This document shows positions 1 through 8,589 of a stretch of DNA of 64,000 nucleotides, one piece after another. Where the stretch lies: NCBI RefSeq assembly GCF_003045775.1, contig NZ_PXNS01000013.1:62001-126000 (forward strand). The letters run 5' to 3'. Under the pieces are notes generated by a model. The model searched no databases, was not told the origin of the DNA, and was given only the letters and a program-made list of their open reading frames with translations. Position 1 is the first letter of the stretch; every line of letters starts with the position of its first letter. Source of the stretch: Halomonas litopenaei (GTDB taxonomy: Bacteria > Pseudomonadota > Gammaproteobacteria > Pseudomonadales > Halomonadaceae). The position numbers and the translations under genes were made by a program.

Positions 1-2
1 CG

Positions 3-56
3 CTGGGCGAGCTGGCACTGGCGCCCTCCGATCACCTGACCACACAATCACAATAG
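3..56 (+). CDS. possible C-terminal end of an upstream gene (partial)
   Basis: The third frame is open from the left edge to a TAG at 54-56 and ends LGELALAPSDHLTTQSQ. It could be the last codons of a gene that starts outside the window. With only 17 codons it cannot be assigned to a family, and one other frame is also open here, so the call is weak. Confidence 0.25.
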   Translation: MGELALAPSDHLTTQSQ

Positions 57-70
57 AGCGAGAAACGACC

Positions 71-844
71 ATGAAAATTAACGCTTTGCTGTCTGCCTCC
101 CTTGGCCTGGCGATGGCCCTTGCTGGCGCCGGCGCCGCTGTTGCCACCACCGCCCAGGCCGACGATCGTCCGCTGCGCATCGGTGTCGACGTGCCCTATC
201 CGCCGTACCAGGAAAAGCTGCCCGACGGCAGCCTGACCGGCTTCGAGGTCGAGCTGGTCGAGGCCGCCTGCGAGCGCATGCAGCGCCAGTGCGAGTGGGT
301 CGAGCAGGGCTGGGACGGCATCATCCCGGGGCTGCTGGCGCGCAAGTATGATCTGATCGCCTCGGCCATGAACATCACCGACGAACGCGCGAAACAGGTG
401 CTGTTCTCCGATCCCTACTATCAGGTGCCCTCGGTGTGGGTCGGCCAGGCCGACGCGGAGATCGATCCCGAAGGCGACCTGTCGGAGATGACCATCGGTG
501 TGCAGCAGGGCACCATCCAGGACGAGTACGTGACCACCTACCACGGCGAGGCGGACATTCGTCGCTACTCGGACTCCGGCGGCGTGGTCAACGACATGTT
601 CACCGGTCGGCTGGACCTGGTCTTTACCGCCTTCCCGTTGGCCCAGGAGCGGCTGTTCAGTGATGAGCGTTTTGCGCGCAAGGGCGAGCTGGTGACCGGC
701 CCCGAGTCGATCTACGGGCCCGGCGTCGGCGCCGCCTTCCGCCAGCGCGATCGCGAACTGGCCATCGCGTTCAGCGAGGCCATCCAGGGGCTCAAGGACG
801 ACGGTGACTACCAGGCGCTGTGGGCACGCTACTTCGAGAAATAG
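71..844 (+). CDS. amino-acid ABC transporter periplasmic substrate-binding protein (SBP family 3)
   Basis: This is a periplasmic solute-binding protein for a polar amino-acid ABC importer, of the lysine/arginine/ornithine/histidine (ArgT/HisJ) type. The 257-aa product starts with a Sec signal peptide (residues 1-30, cleavage after AQA). The mature protein has the family pattern RIGVDVPYPPY near the N-terminus, a GFEVELVEA block and the DLIASAMNITDERAKQVLFS hinge segment. Length is normal for the family. An AGCGAGAAAC stretch precedes the ATG. The permease and ATPase genes are not in the window and may lie upstream, where a possible gene tail ends at 56. The exact ligand cannot be read from sequence; a basic amino acid is the best guess. 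Confidence 0.9.
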   Translation: MKINALLSASLGLAMALAGAGAAVATTAQADDRPLRIGVDVPYPPYQEKLPDGSLTGFEVELVEAACERMQRQCEWVEQGWDGIIPGLLARKYDLIASAMNITDERAKQVLFSDPYYQVPSVWVGQADAEIDPEGDLSEMTIGVQQGTIQDEYVTTYHGEADIRRYSDSGGVVNDMFTGRLDLVFTAFPLAQERLFSDERFARKGELVTGPESIYGPGVGAAFRQRDRELAIAFSEAIQGLKDDGDYQALWARYFEK

Positions 845-919
845 CACCGGCGGAGTCGACCTCCCGCGGGGGGAAGACGAGAGGCGTGAAAGCCCGCTAT
901 GTAAGGAGCCCACCATGCG

Positions 920-944
920 ACGAGCCCTCCATCGGAGGGCTCGT
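920..944 (+). terminator. GC-rich hairpin, probable terminator of the binding-protein gene
   Basis: A perfect 11-bp stem (ACGAGCCCTCC with its complement) encloses a 3-nt loop, 76 bp after the stop codon. No run of T follows, so termination would be imperfect or Rho-assisted. The rest of 845-997 holds nothing recognisable. Confidence 0.5.
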
Positions 945-997
945 TGGTGTCGGGGGTTCGGCCATTTACGCCGTCGGCGGCACGGTGCAATAGGCGG

Positions 998-1144
998 CTA
1001 GGCGCTGTCCGAAAAGTCGACGAGCGAAGGTTAGACAAGGCAAAAATCGGTGAGAAAGCGCAGTTTACGTGGTGTAAATGAGCATTTTGATCCGATTTTT
1101 AACGCCGTATTACCGAGCGCAGGCACTTTTCAGACAAGCCCTAG
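998..1144. mobile_element. 147-bp MITE-like repeat, copy 1
   Basis: The element is bounded by CTAG at both ends (998-1001 and 1141-1144). It has imperfect terminal inverted repeats of about 20 bp: left CTAGGCGCTGTCCGAAAAGT, right (complemented) CTAGGGCTTGTCTGAAAAGT. It encodes nothing. An internal inverted repeat (AAAAATCGG at 1042-1050, CCGATTTTT at 1092-1100) can form a hairpin ending in T5 on both strands. A second copy of the same length and orientation lies at 47586-47732 and differs at only a few positions. CTAG ends plus GTCCGAAAAGT-type termini resemble IS5-group insertion sequences, so this is probably a non-autonomous derivative. Its right CTAG contains the stop codon of the minus-strand RidA gene. 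Confidence 0.8.
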
Positions 1145-1524
1145 GGCGTCACCGGTAGCGCTGCGTAGGCCACCATCTCGACCAGCATTTCTTCCCGGGC
1201 GAAGCCGGAGACGATCACCGCCGCGCGGTTGGGGTAGGGCTCGCTGACGTACTCGGCGTAGACCCGGTTGACCGTGGCCAGATCCTCGCGCCGGGTCACG
1301 TAGATCAATACCTGGGTCAGCGATTCAACGCCGCCACCGGCGCAGGTGAGGGTGTGCACCAGATTGTCCAGCGTCTGGCGGGTCTGGGCCTCGATGCCGC
1401 CGTCGACCACCTCGCCGCTCTTGTCGATGGGGATCTGGGCGGTGAACAGGATGCCGTTGCCGACGCTGGCCCAGGACAGTGGGGCGCGGGAGGCGAACAG
1501 CTCGGTCTTGACCGGGTGAACCAT
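1141..1524 (-). CDS. RidA family enamine/imine deaminase
   Basis: RidA (YjgF/YER057c/UK114) proteins are small cytosolic trimeric enzymes that hydrolyse reactive enamines or imines made by PLP enzymes and oxidases; catabolic operons often carry a dedicated paralogue. The 127-aa product has the typical N-terminal PLSWASVGNGILFTAQIP segment and a GGIEAQTRQTLDNL block. A GAGGA element lies about 5 nt before the ATG, which decides this start over an in-frame upstream extension. The usual C-terminal GA-rich RidA signature is diverged (AALPVTP). It is last in the minus-strand BCCT operon, 70 bp after the DUF3726-like gene. Its TAG stop is part of the CTAG end of a MITE. Confidence 0.85.
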   Translation of the reverse strand: MVHPVKTELFASRAPLSWASVGNGILFTAQIPIDKSGEVVDGGIEAQTRQTLDNLVHTLTCAGGGVESLTQVLIYVTRREDLATVNRVYAEYVSEPYPNRAAVIVSGFAREEMLVEMVAYAALPVTP

Positions 1525-1594
1525 GGGGTATCCTCGAACGTTGGAAGTCGGGGGTAGTAGGGCAAAGAGAGTGCCAAGGGGTGAGGGTTGTGTG

Positions 1595-2410
1595 TCAGTC
1601 GTTGTCGTGGGTGCCGGCGCCGGCGCCGCTGCGAGAGGCCTCGGTAGATTCCACCAGCAGCCGGGTGGCCAGCGCCTTGAGCTGCGCCCACAGGCCGTCG
1701 TCGACCTCGATGCCTTGCTGCATGGCACGCTCGCGGCAAGCCAGCAGGTCGGACTCCTGGTGACGGGCCAGCAGGTCGAGCTGATACTCGGAGCGCAGCG
1801 ACGGCAGCAGGTCCACGTGGTTGGCCATGATCAGCGTCACCCCGTCGTTGGGTTCGTTTTCCTCGGGCACCTCGTGCACCGCGTAGACGCGGATCTCCGG
1901 CACCGAACTTCCCGCACGAAAGCCCACCACCTGCTCGATCAGCGGGGTGGCTGCCGCCTGCTCTGCGCCAGCGGTCCGGGCCTCACCGTCAGGCGCCTGG
2001 GCATTGCGCCAGAAGGCGGTGACGTTCATCCCGCGCCCGGCCAGCCGCGCCAGGTAGCCCATGATCAACTGGCGGTTGTGGCAGTGGCGGATCTTGATCA
2101 CCGCAAGGCCTCGCGCCCGGGCCTTGGCAAAGCCCAGCTCCAGTGCCAGGGTCGAGCTCTTGAGCACGCTGGCGCCGTGGCTGTCGAGCACCGCCAGGTC
2201 GCCGTCCGAGTAGACGAGTTCCGGGGGGCGCTCGCCCTGATCCGCGAGCAGAAAGTCGAGGCCTCGTCCCAGCGCCGCCAGTCCACCGAGCTCGTAGAGC
2301 TGCATCCAGGCCACCATGTCGGCGGCGTCGCTGGCGTCTCCGTCCTCGAAGCCCATGGCCTGGAAGGCCTTGCGGCAGAGTCCCTGGAGTTCGTTGTAAG
2401 ACACCTTCAT
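1595..2410 (-). CDS. DUF3726-like protein of unknown function
   Basis: The 271-aa protein begins MKVSYNELQGLCRKAFQAMG, which resembles the N-terminus of DUF3726 proteins (family call from memory of the pattern, not a search). No signal peptide, membrane segment or known catalytic motif is visible. The acidic-hydrophobic first 60 residues suggest a helical bundle, and the C-terminus is low-complexity (TEASRSGAGAGTHDND). Its ATG overlaps the stop of the 596-aa gene upstream as ATGA, with GGAG about 8 nt ahead, so the two are almost certainly translationally coupled and may form a complex. Sitting between a BCCT carrier and RidA suggests a role in degrading an imported quaternary-ammonium or similar compound. 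No reaction can be assigned. Confidence 0.7.
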   Translation of the reverse strand: MKVSYNELQGLCRKAFQAMGFEDGDASDAADMVAWMQLYELGGLAALGRGLDFLLADQGERPPELVYSDGDLAVLDSHGASVLKSSTLALELGFAKARARGLAVIKIRHCHNRQLIMGYLARLAGRGMNVTAFWRNAQAPDGEARTAGAEQAAATPLIEQVVGFRAGSSVPEIRVYAVHEVPEENEPNDGVTLIMANHVDLLPSLRSEYQLDLLARHQESDLLACRERAMQQGIEVDDGLWAQLKALATRLLVESTEASRSGAGAGTHDND

Positions 2411-4197
2411 GAGTTGGCTCCGGCGTGCTGGCGGGGTTGGGCATCGGCTTCCTTGAGCGTGCCGGCGGCGTCCTGGTCGGGCTCCAGCGGGAAGCTCCAG
2501 TCGTCGAAGTCGATCAGGTCGCTGGGCTCGGCGTTGAGTTCCTCGACCAATGGCGCGCCCTGGAACAGGGTGATGCGCACCCAGCGATCGGACTTGGGAT
2601 CGAAGCGACTGGCGCCGAAGAACGACAGCTTGGTGCGAAGCAGGTGCATCGGCTTCATCTCGCGGGCCCACAGGTTGGCGCGGATCTCGCCGAAGGGCGT
2701 CTCGGCCATGCTCTGGATGCGCCGGATGATGTCCTTGTGACGCGGGTGGTGAATCAGGAACTCCACCACCAGGGCGCGCGGATGGGCGCTGAGGAAGTCG
2801 TCGATGACCCCATGGGTATCGGCCACCCGAGGCGCGATGGCGAGCTTCAGTTCACGGTCGGCGCCGGGTTCGACGTCGCGCACGCCCAGGCGCGGCTCCT
2901 CCTTCTCGACCGATCGATACCAGAACCAGTAGCGCTCCTCGGGGTCGCCGAAGTCATGACGCAGGGCCCAGTCGTAGTGGGTCTCGATCAACTGCTTGAG
3001 TCTGACCAGCGGCATGTCCGGGGTCAGCTCCAGGCCCTCCTCGACCCCCATCTGGTCCTCGAAGGGATCGACGATCTCCGGGTAGAGCTCAAGCAGCAGG
3101 GTGTGGATCAGCTCCTGGGCTTCCAGGCTCAGGGTCTGGCGGCTCCAGTCGATCAACTCCTGCCACAGCTCCTCGGCCAGTGGTACCTGCTCGAGCCAGG
3201 CGCGTACCGCTGGCAGGGCGCTGGCGGTCTCGCGGTTACGCGCGCTCTGCTCGCTATCCTCGGTCACGGTCTGGGCCAGGTGGCGCTCGGCCCGGGCGAC
3301 AAGCGCCACCAGGCGCTGTCGCTCCGGTTCACCGGGAACCTGACCACTGACCTGGGCCAGCGCCTTCTCGCGGCTCTCGACCCAGCGCTGGATCAGCTGC
3401 GGGTGGTTGATCAGAAAGGGCGCCATGCCCAGTCCGGTGGAATTGCCGATGCCCAGATAGCGGCGCAGCGGCGCGGCCATGGCGACTGCGCTGCCCGGCG
3501 CGCGGGCCCGGGCCATATGCTCGATCTGCTCGATGGAGAAGTGGCGCAGCAGGTAGACCGCCAGCATCTGGGTCGAGAAAGGGCGCTGGAAGTCCGGGTT
3601 GTGTTTGAGCCGATCGAAGTCGGCGATGCCGAACTTGCCATTTCCGTAGACCGCGGTGGTGCGATACAGATAGCCGACCCGGGTCAGCCAGGCCGGGTCC
3701 GGCTGGCGCCCGGCGCACAGCGCGTCGAGAAAGGCGGCGAAGTTTCTGAGGCTGCGGTTGGCCCGGGACAGCACCAGCAGACGTGGATGCTGGCGCCCGG
3801 CCTCCTGTAGCGGCACATTGGCGGCCATCTGTTCGAGTAGCGAGTCGTCCACGTCACCTTCGACCACGCCGAAGGTGACGTCCCAGGCCTCGGCGATGAC
3901 CCGGTCGGAGCGGGCGGCGTCGTCCAGTGGCTGGGAAAAGATCACCCCGTGGTAGCGGGCCTGGGGTGTCTGCAGACGATAGATGGCGACACCGTGGCCC
4001 TCGGCGTCGAGCTCGAAGCGGGTGGTGCTGATCTGCCAGCGCTGGCGCGCCATCTGGCGCACCAGGCTACGCACGAAGCTCAGCCGGCTGGCGTGCAGGC
4101 TGCCCAGGCGATCGAGTTGCATCACCTCGTCGGGCGCGCGCAGACGCAGGCGCTGCTCGACGTCGGAAAGGCGGCTGGCGAGGTCTTCGCGTCTCAT
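2407..4197 (-). CDS. conserved hypothetical 596-aa protein coupled to the DUF3726-like gene
   Basis: I do not recognise the family. The 596-aa product has no signal peptide or transmembrane segment, so it is predicted cytosolic. It is rich in Arg, Glu and Trp and has an uncharged middle block (GSAVAMAAPLRRYLGIGNSTGLGMAP, near residues 235-260) that looks like a glycine-rich active-site loop, and a C-terminal FDDWSFPLEP segment. The gene starts 1 bp after the BCCT stop and ends overlapping the next start (ATGA), so it lies inside one operon. Context suggests an enzyme acting on the BCCT substrate, with the DUF3726-like protein as partner. It is one of the least explained genes in the window. 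Confidence 0.75.
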   Translation of the reverse strand: MRREDLASRLSDVEQRLRLRAPDEVMQLDRLGSLHASRLSFVRSLVRQMARQRWQISTTRFELDAEGHGVAIYRLQTPQARYHGVIFSQPLDDAARSDRVIAEAWDVTFGVVEGDVDDSLLEQMAANVPLQEAGRQHPRLLVLSRANRSLRNFAAFLDALCAGRQPDPAWLTRVGYLYRTTAVYGNGKFGIADFDRLKHNPDFQRPFSTQMLAVYLLRHFSIEQIEHMARARAPGSAVAMAAPLRRYLGIGNSTGLGMAPFLINHPQLIQRWVESREKALAQVSGQVPGEPERQRLVALVARAERHLAQTVTEDSEQSARNRETASALPAVRAWLEQVPLAEELWQELIDWSRQTLSLEAQELIHTLLLELYPEIVDPFEDQMGVEEGLELTPDMPLVRLKQLIETHYDWALRHDFGDPEERYWFWYRSVEKEEPRLGVRDVEPGADRELKLAIAPRVADTHGVIDDFLSAHPRALVVEFLIHHPRHKDIIRRIQSMAETPFGEIRANLWAREMKPMHLLRTKLSFFGASRFDPKSDRWVRITLFQGAPLVEELNAEPSDLIDFDDWSFPLEPDQDAAGTLKEADAQPRQHAGANS

Positions 4198-4198
4198 C

Positions 4199-5830
4199 TC
4201 AGGCCTCCCCTGTAGCGCTGGCTTTGTGGCTGGTGATGCCCTGGGCGCGGGCCATGGCGAGGGCGGCCTGGGGGCCGGTCCACAGCGACGGCAGCAGCAC
4301 CAGCGACACCGGGATGGCGGTCAGCACGATGAACTGCTGCAGGGCGCTGATCTGCCCCGCGCCCATGTACAGGAGGATAGCCGCCATCAGCGCCATGGCG
4401 ATGCCCCAGAAGGCGCGAACCAGCGGGCTCGGCTCGTCGTGACCGGCACCCACCACGGCGATGGCGTAGCTCATGGAGTCACCGGTGGTGGCGACGAAGA
4501 TGGTGGTCAGCACCAGGATCGCCACTGCCATGACGGTACCGCCTGGCAGCGCCTGGGCCACGGTCAGCGTAGCCACGTCGAACTGGAAGTTGTTGAGCGC
4601 CTCGGTCAGGTCGATGGCTCCGGTCATCTGGTAGAAGATGCCGGAGCCTCCCAGCAGGGTGAACCAGATGGCCGTGGCCACCGGTGCCAGCACCGCCACG
4701 GTGAGCACCATCTGGCGAATGGTGCGGCCCCTGGAGATGCGCGCGACGAAGATCGCCATCAGCGGGCCGTAGCCGATGAACCAGGCGAAGAAGAACACCG
4801 TCCACCACTGCATCCACCAGTCCGGTGCGCTCTGGGCGGTCATCGTCGACATGGCGAAGAACGACGTCAGGTACTCGCCGAAACCCTGGGTGAAGGCGTT
4901 GACCATGAACAGCGTCGGCCCGAACAGGAAGATCACCGCGGCGATGGCGAGCGCCAGGAAGACGTTGAAGCGCGACAGGATCTGGATGCCCTTGTCGATG
5001 CCGGTAACCGCCGAGGTGACGTAGACCGCGCCGAGGCCGATCAGGATGATCAACTGGGTCATGTAGGTGTTGGCCACACCGAACAGCTCGTGCAGACCGA
5101 AGCTGACCTGGGTGGCAAGAAAGCCGATGGGCCCGACGGTACCGGCCACCACCGCAATCACGCACAGGGCGTCGACCACGCCGCCCAGCGGGCCCTTCAT
5201 CATCCGTTCGCCGAGTACCGGATAGAGCAGGGTGCGCGGCTGCAAGGGCTGGCCCTTGTCATAGTGGGCGTGGGACAGCACCACCGCGGTCAGGCTGCCG
5301 AGCACCGCCCAGGCCAGAAAGCCCCAGTGCATGAACGACTGGGCCAGGGCCGGGGCGATGGCGGAGTCGCTGCCGGCCTCGATGGCCGCGCTGCCGGCAA
5401 AGGCCGGCGGCGTGACCACGAAGTGGTAGATCGGCTCGCCGGCGGCGAAGAACACCCCGCCCCCTGCCAGCAGGGTGCACATGATGATCGACACCCACTT
5501 GAAGGTGGACAGTTCCGGCGTGCGGGTGTTGCCGATGCGTGCACTCGCCGCCGGGGTGGCGATCAGCCCCATGGCGATAAAGAAGGTCAACAAAAGCAGG
5601 ATCTGGAAGTAGCTGCCGAGCGCCTTGGCGGTCCAGGCGAAGCCCGTGCCGATGGCCCCCGCGACGCCGTCGATGTCGTACAGCGACAGGCCGACGAACA
5701 GCAGGATGAAACCGATACTGAGACAGAGCACGACGGGGTCGCCCAGGCGATACTGGCCGGCGGGCAAGTCCGTGGTCGCTGGCGCCGAGCGATCGGCGGG
5801 TGACGAGGTGCCGGTGGTGGAGGTGGTCAT
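4199..5830 (-). CDS. BCCT family sodium-coupled betaine/carnitine/choline-type transporter
   Basis: Inner-membrane secondary transporter for quaternary-ammonium compounds (betaine, carnitine, choline or related). The 543-aa protein has about twelve hydrophobic segments and a 27-residue polar N-terminus. The BCCT hallmark lies at about 338-372: the tryptophan-rich helix with WW at 338-339 and 342-343, then FIGYGPLMAIFVARISRGRT. The short C-terminal tail argues against an osmosensing BetP-type carrier and for a catabolic uptake role. It is third in a minus-strand operon after the aldehyde dehydrogenase and M19 genes. The 169 bp upstream (5831-5999) contain no gene and may hold an internal promoter. 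Family call is firm; substrate is not. Confidence 0.92.
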   Translation of the reverse strand: MTTSTTGTSSPADRSAPATTDLPAGQYRLGDPVVLCLSIGFILLFVGLSLYDIDGVAGAIGTGFAWTAKALGSYFQILLLLTFFIAMGLIATPAASARIGNTRTPELSTFKWVSIIMCTLLAGGGVFFAAGEPIYHFVVTPPAFAGSAAIEAGSDSAIAPALAQSFMHWGFLAWAVLGSLTAVVLSHAHYDKGQPLQPRTLLYPVLGERMMKGPLGGVVDALCVIAVVAGTVGPIGFLATQVSFGLHELFGVANTYMTQLIILIGLGAVYVTSAVTGIDKGIQILSRFNVFLALAIAAVIFLFGPTLFMVNAFTQGFGEYLTSFFAMSTMTAQSAPDWWMQWWTVFFFAWFIGYGPLMAIFVARISRGRTIRQMVLTVAVLAPVATAIWFTLLGGSGIFYQMTGAIDLTEALNNFQFDVATLTVAQALPGGTVMAVAILVLTTIFVATTGDSMSYAIAVVGAGHDEPSPLVRAFWGIAMALMAAILLYMGAGQISALQQFIVLTAIPVSLVLLPSLWTGPQAALAMARAQGITSHKASATGEA

Positions 5831-5999
5831 GGCATGAACCTCTGGCGTGCGGCACCGTCGGGGCGGTGCCTGTTATGGTGATTGATGGCCGCAGGCATTC
5901 GGTTGTTGTTGGGATCTGGGATGCCGGCGGGTCGGTGGCTGACGGGTGGCTGGTCTAACGTTGGTCGAGGGCTGGTCGGGGGCTGCTCCGAGGGCCGCC

Positions 6000-7004
6000 T
6001 CAGGCGACCTTGGCGATACCCTGAGGCGTGGCGGCGCGCTCCAGCAGCGCCAGCCAGTTGCGGCCCATGATGCCGGCCACTTCGTCCTCGTTCATGCCGA
6101 CGTCGCGCAGGCCCTGTATCAGGTTGGGGAAGTCTCGACTGTCCTTGAGCCAGGCCAGTGGTCGCGGCCAACCGGCGTTGGCGGCGCTGCCCTCTCCGTA
6201 GTCCATGTCCTTGGACCAGCGGCCGTTGCGCATCCAGTCGAGTACCGAGGTGGGCTGGTTCTGACACAGGTCGGTGCCGATGCCCAGGTGTTCGACCCCC
6301 ATCAGGTCGGCGGTGCGGGCGATCATCTCGCAGTACTCGGCAAGGGTGCAGTCCGGGCCGTTGCGCAGGTGGAAGGGGTAGGCCGAGAAGCCCAGCAGGC
6401 CGTTGCACTCGGCGATGGCCCTGAGTACCCGATCGGACTTGTTGCGCTTGGCCGGGTGGAAGCTCTCGGGGTTGGCGTGGGAGATGATCACCGGACGGCT
6501 CGACAGCTCGATGGCCTCGAGGGTCGAGCGCTCAGCGCTGTGGGACATGTCGATGACCATGCCGACCCGGTTCATCTCGCGAATCACCTGGCGCCCGAAG
6601 CGGGTGATACCGCTGTCTTCTGCCTCGTAGCAGCCGCAGGCCAGCAGGCTCTGGTTGTTGTAGGTGAGCTGCATGATCAAGAGGCCGAGATCGCGCATCA
6701 CCTCGACCATGTCGATATCGTCCTCGATGGGCGAGCAGTTCTGGGCGCCGAGAAAGACCCCGATGCGCCCGCTGGCCTGGGCCCTGGCGATATCGCCGGG
6801 CCCGCGCACCGGCATGATCAGGTCCGCATGGGCCTCGAAGCGGCGGTTCCACTCGCCCAGGCGCGACAGCGTCTCGCGGGTGGTCTCGTGGTAGACCAGG
6901 GTGGCGTGGACGGCGTCCAGGCCGCCCTCGCGCATCTGCTCGAAGATCTCCCGCGACCAGTTGGAGTACTGCAGGCCGTCGACGGTCAGCATTTCTCGGG
7001 ACAT
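6000..7004 (-). CDS. M19 (renal dipeptidase) family protein, metal-site variant
   Basis: The 334-aa product is a TIM-barrel membrane-dipeptidase homologue with NCSPIEDDIDMVEVMRDLGL, the VIDMSHSAERS block, PVIISHANPESFHP and a C-terminal IMGRNWLALLE segment. Family zinc ligands in the later motifs (Glu, two His) are present, but the N-terminal HxD pair of true dipeptidases is replaced by DGLQYSNWS. This variant resembles the M19 homologue found with dimethylglycine-catabolism genes in Pseudomonas, so peptide hydrolysis is doubtful. The start has GAGGAGAGA upstream and lies 11 bp after the aldehyde dehydrogenase stop, so the two are co-transcribed. A role in releasing or processing the BCCT substrate is an inference. 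Confidence 0.85.
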   Translation of the reverse strand: MSREMLTVDGLQYSNWSREIFEQMREGGLDAVHATLVYHETTRETLSRLGEWNRRFEAHADLIMPVRGPGDIARAQASGRIGVFLGAQNCSPIEDDIDMVEVMRDLGLLIMQLTYNNQSLLACGCYEAEDSGITRFGRQVIREMNRVGMVIDMSHSAERSTLEAIELSSRPVIISHANPESFHPAKRNKSDRVLRAIAECNGLLGFSAYPFHLRNGPDCTLAEYCEMIARTADLMGVEHLGIGTDLCQNQPTSVLDWMRNGRWSKDMDYGEGSAANAGWPRPLAWLKDSRDFPNLIQGLRDVGMNEDEVAGIMGRNWLALLERAATPQGIAKVA

Positions 7005-7015
7005 GACGTCTCTCC

Positions 7016-8461
7016 TCAGGCCTTGACGTAGCAGGTCTTGACCACGGTGTAGAACTCGCGGGCGTAGCGGCCCTGCTCGCGGGGGCCGAAGCTCGACGCC
7101 TTGCGGCCGCCGAAGGGCACGTGGTAGTCGGTGCCCGCAGTGGGCAGGTTGACCATCACGCAGCCGGTCTCGGCGCGGGCCTTGAACTCGCTGGCAAGCT
7201 TCAGCGAGTCGGTAATGATGCCGGCGGTCAGGCCGAAGTGGGTGTCGTTGAGCACCTCGATGGCCTCGTTGGCGTCGGCGACCTTGATCACGCAGGCGAT
7301 CGGGCCGAACACCTCCTCGCGATTGATGGCCATGTCGTTGGTGGTATCCACCAGAAGCGCCGGTGCCATGAAGTAGCCGTCGCTTGCCGCGCTGACGCGC
7401 TCGCCGCCGAACACCAGGCGGGCGCCGTCGGCCTGGGCGTGCTCGACCCATGCCAGGTTGGAGGCAAGCTGGCGGGCGTCGGCCGCCGGGCCAATGTGCA
7501 CGCCGTCTTCCAGGGCGGGGCCGACACGCACCTGCTTCAGGCGCTCGATTAGTCGCTCGACGAAGGCGTCGTGGACCTTTTCTGTGACGATCAAGCGCGA
7601 CGAGGCGGTGCACTTCTGGCCGGTGCCGGAGTAGGCGCCGTTGAAGGCGGCCTCCACGGCGAGGTCGAGATCGGCGTCGTCGGCCACGATCAGCGCATTC
7701 TTCGAGCCCATCTCGAGCTGGCACTTGACCAGGTTGGCGGCGGTGGCGCCGGCCACCCGGCGACCGACCTCAAGCGACCCGGTAAAGGTCAGGGCGTTGA
7801 TTTCGGGACTTGCGATCAGGGCGTCGCCGACGCTCGAGCCCGGTCCCATGATCAGGTTGAAGGTGCCGGCGGGCAGCGCCTGGCGGCTGAGGATCTCGGT
7901 CAGCGCCCAGGCGCTGCCCGGGACCAGGTTGGCCGGCTTGAACACCACGGCGTTGCCGAAGGCCAGCGCCGGGGCGATCTTCCACACCGCGGTGGCCATG
8001 GGGAAGTTCCAGGGGCTGATGACGCCGACCACCCCCACCGGCTCACGGCGCACCTCCACTTCCACGCCGGGACGCACCGACTCGGCGCGCTCATCGATTT
8101 GGCGCAGTACCTCGGCGGCGTAGTAGTGGAAGAACTGGGCGGAGCGGTGGACCTCGCCGACGGCCTCGGCCAGGGTCTTGCCCTCTTCACGGGCCAGCAG
8201 CTCGCCGAGCTCGGCCTTGCGCGCCATCAGTTCGTCGCCCACCGCCATCAGCACGCCGTAGCGCTGCTCCAGGCCGCTCTTGGCCCATTCGCGGCCACCC
8301 CGGCGGGCGGCGGCGATGGCGTCCTTGACCTGCTCGGTCGAAGCCTGGGCGTAGACGCCGATCAGGTCGCTGGTATCCGACGGGCTGCGGTTCTCGATCT
8401 GGTCGACGCCGTCGATCCACTGGCCGTCGATATAGAGTGCGTAGGCTGACTGCTGAGACAT
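7016..8461 (-). CDS. NAD(P)-dependent aldehyde dehydrogenase, alpha-ketoglutaric-semialdehyde type
   Basis: Cytosolic aldehyde dehydrogenase of 481 aa, standard length. Visible motifs are WNFPMATAVWKIAPAL (near 151), the general-base motif QLEMGSKN (Glu250) and the catalytic GTGQKCTAS (Cys284). EMGSKN instead of the common ELGGKS is typical of 2,5-dioxovalerate (alpha-ketoglutaric semialdehyde) dehydrogenases, which suggests an acidic semialdehyde substrate. An ideal AGGAGGTCATC leader fixes the ATG at 8461. It is the first gene of the operon, and the LysR gene and its remnant point away from it. Region 8462-8589 upstream contains a GTAAG-G-CTTAC dyad that could be a LysR site. Confidence 0.9.
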   Translation of the reverse strand: MSQQSAYALYIDGQWIDGVDQIENRSPSDTSDLIGVYAQASTEQVKDAIAAARRGGREWAKSGLEQRYGVLMAVGDELMARKAELGELLAREEGKTLAEAVGEVHRSAQFFHYYAAEVLRQIDERAESVRPGVEVEVRREPVGVVGVISPWNFPMATAVWKIAPALAFGNAVVFKPANLVPGSAWALTEILSRQALPAGTFNLIMGPGSSVGDALIASPEINALTFTGSLEVGRRVAGATAANLVKCQLEMGSKNALIVADDADLDLAVEAAFNGAYSGTGQKCTASSRLIVTEKVHDAFVERLIERLKQVRVGPALEDGVHIGPAADARQLASNLAWVEHAQADGARLVFGGERVSAASDGYFMAPALLVDTTNDMAINREEVFGPIACVIKVADANEAIEVLNDTHFGLTAGIITDSLKLASEFKARAETGCVMVNLPTAGTDYHVPFGGRKASSFGPREQGRYAREFYTVVKTCYVKA

Positions 8462-8589
8462 GATGACCTCCTGTGACGAATGCGACACAGCCTAGGAGAG
8501 CCACCAAAATAAAGATAATCAATAATAACGAGCATATGATAAGTAAGGCTTACCGCCTGTCTGTGTGACGGCCCGTGTGAGGAAATGCC

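Noticed and set aside
804..1001. Open frame on the plus strand after the binding-protein gene
   Set aside because: Arg-rich product, no family likeness, crosses the hairpin and runs into the MITE; a chance frame in GC-rich DNA.
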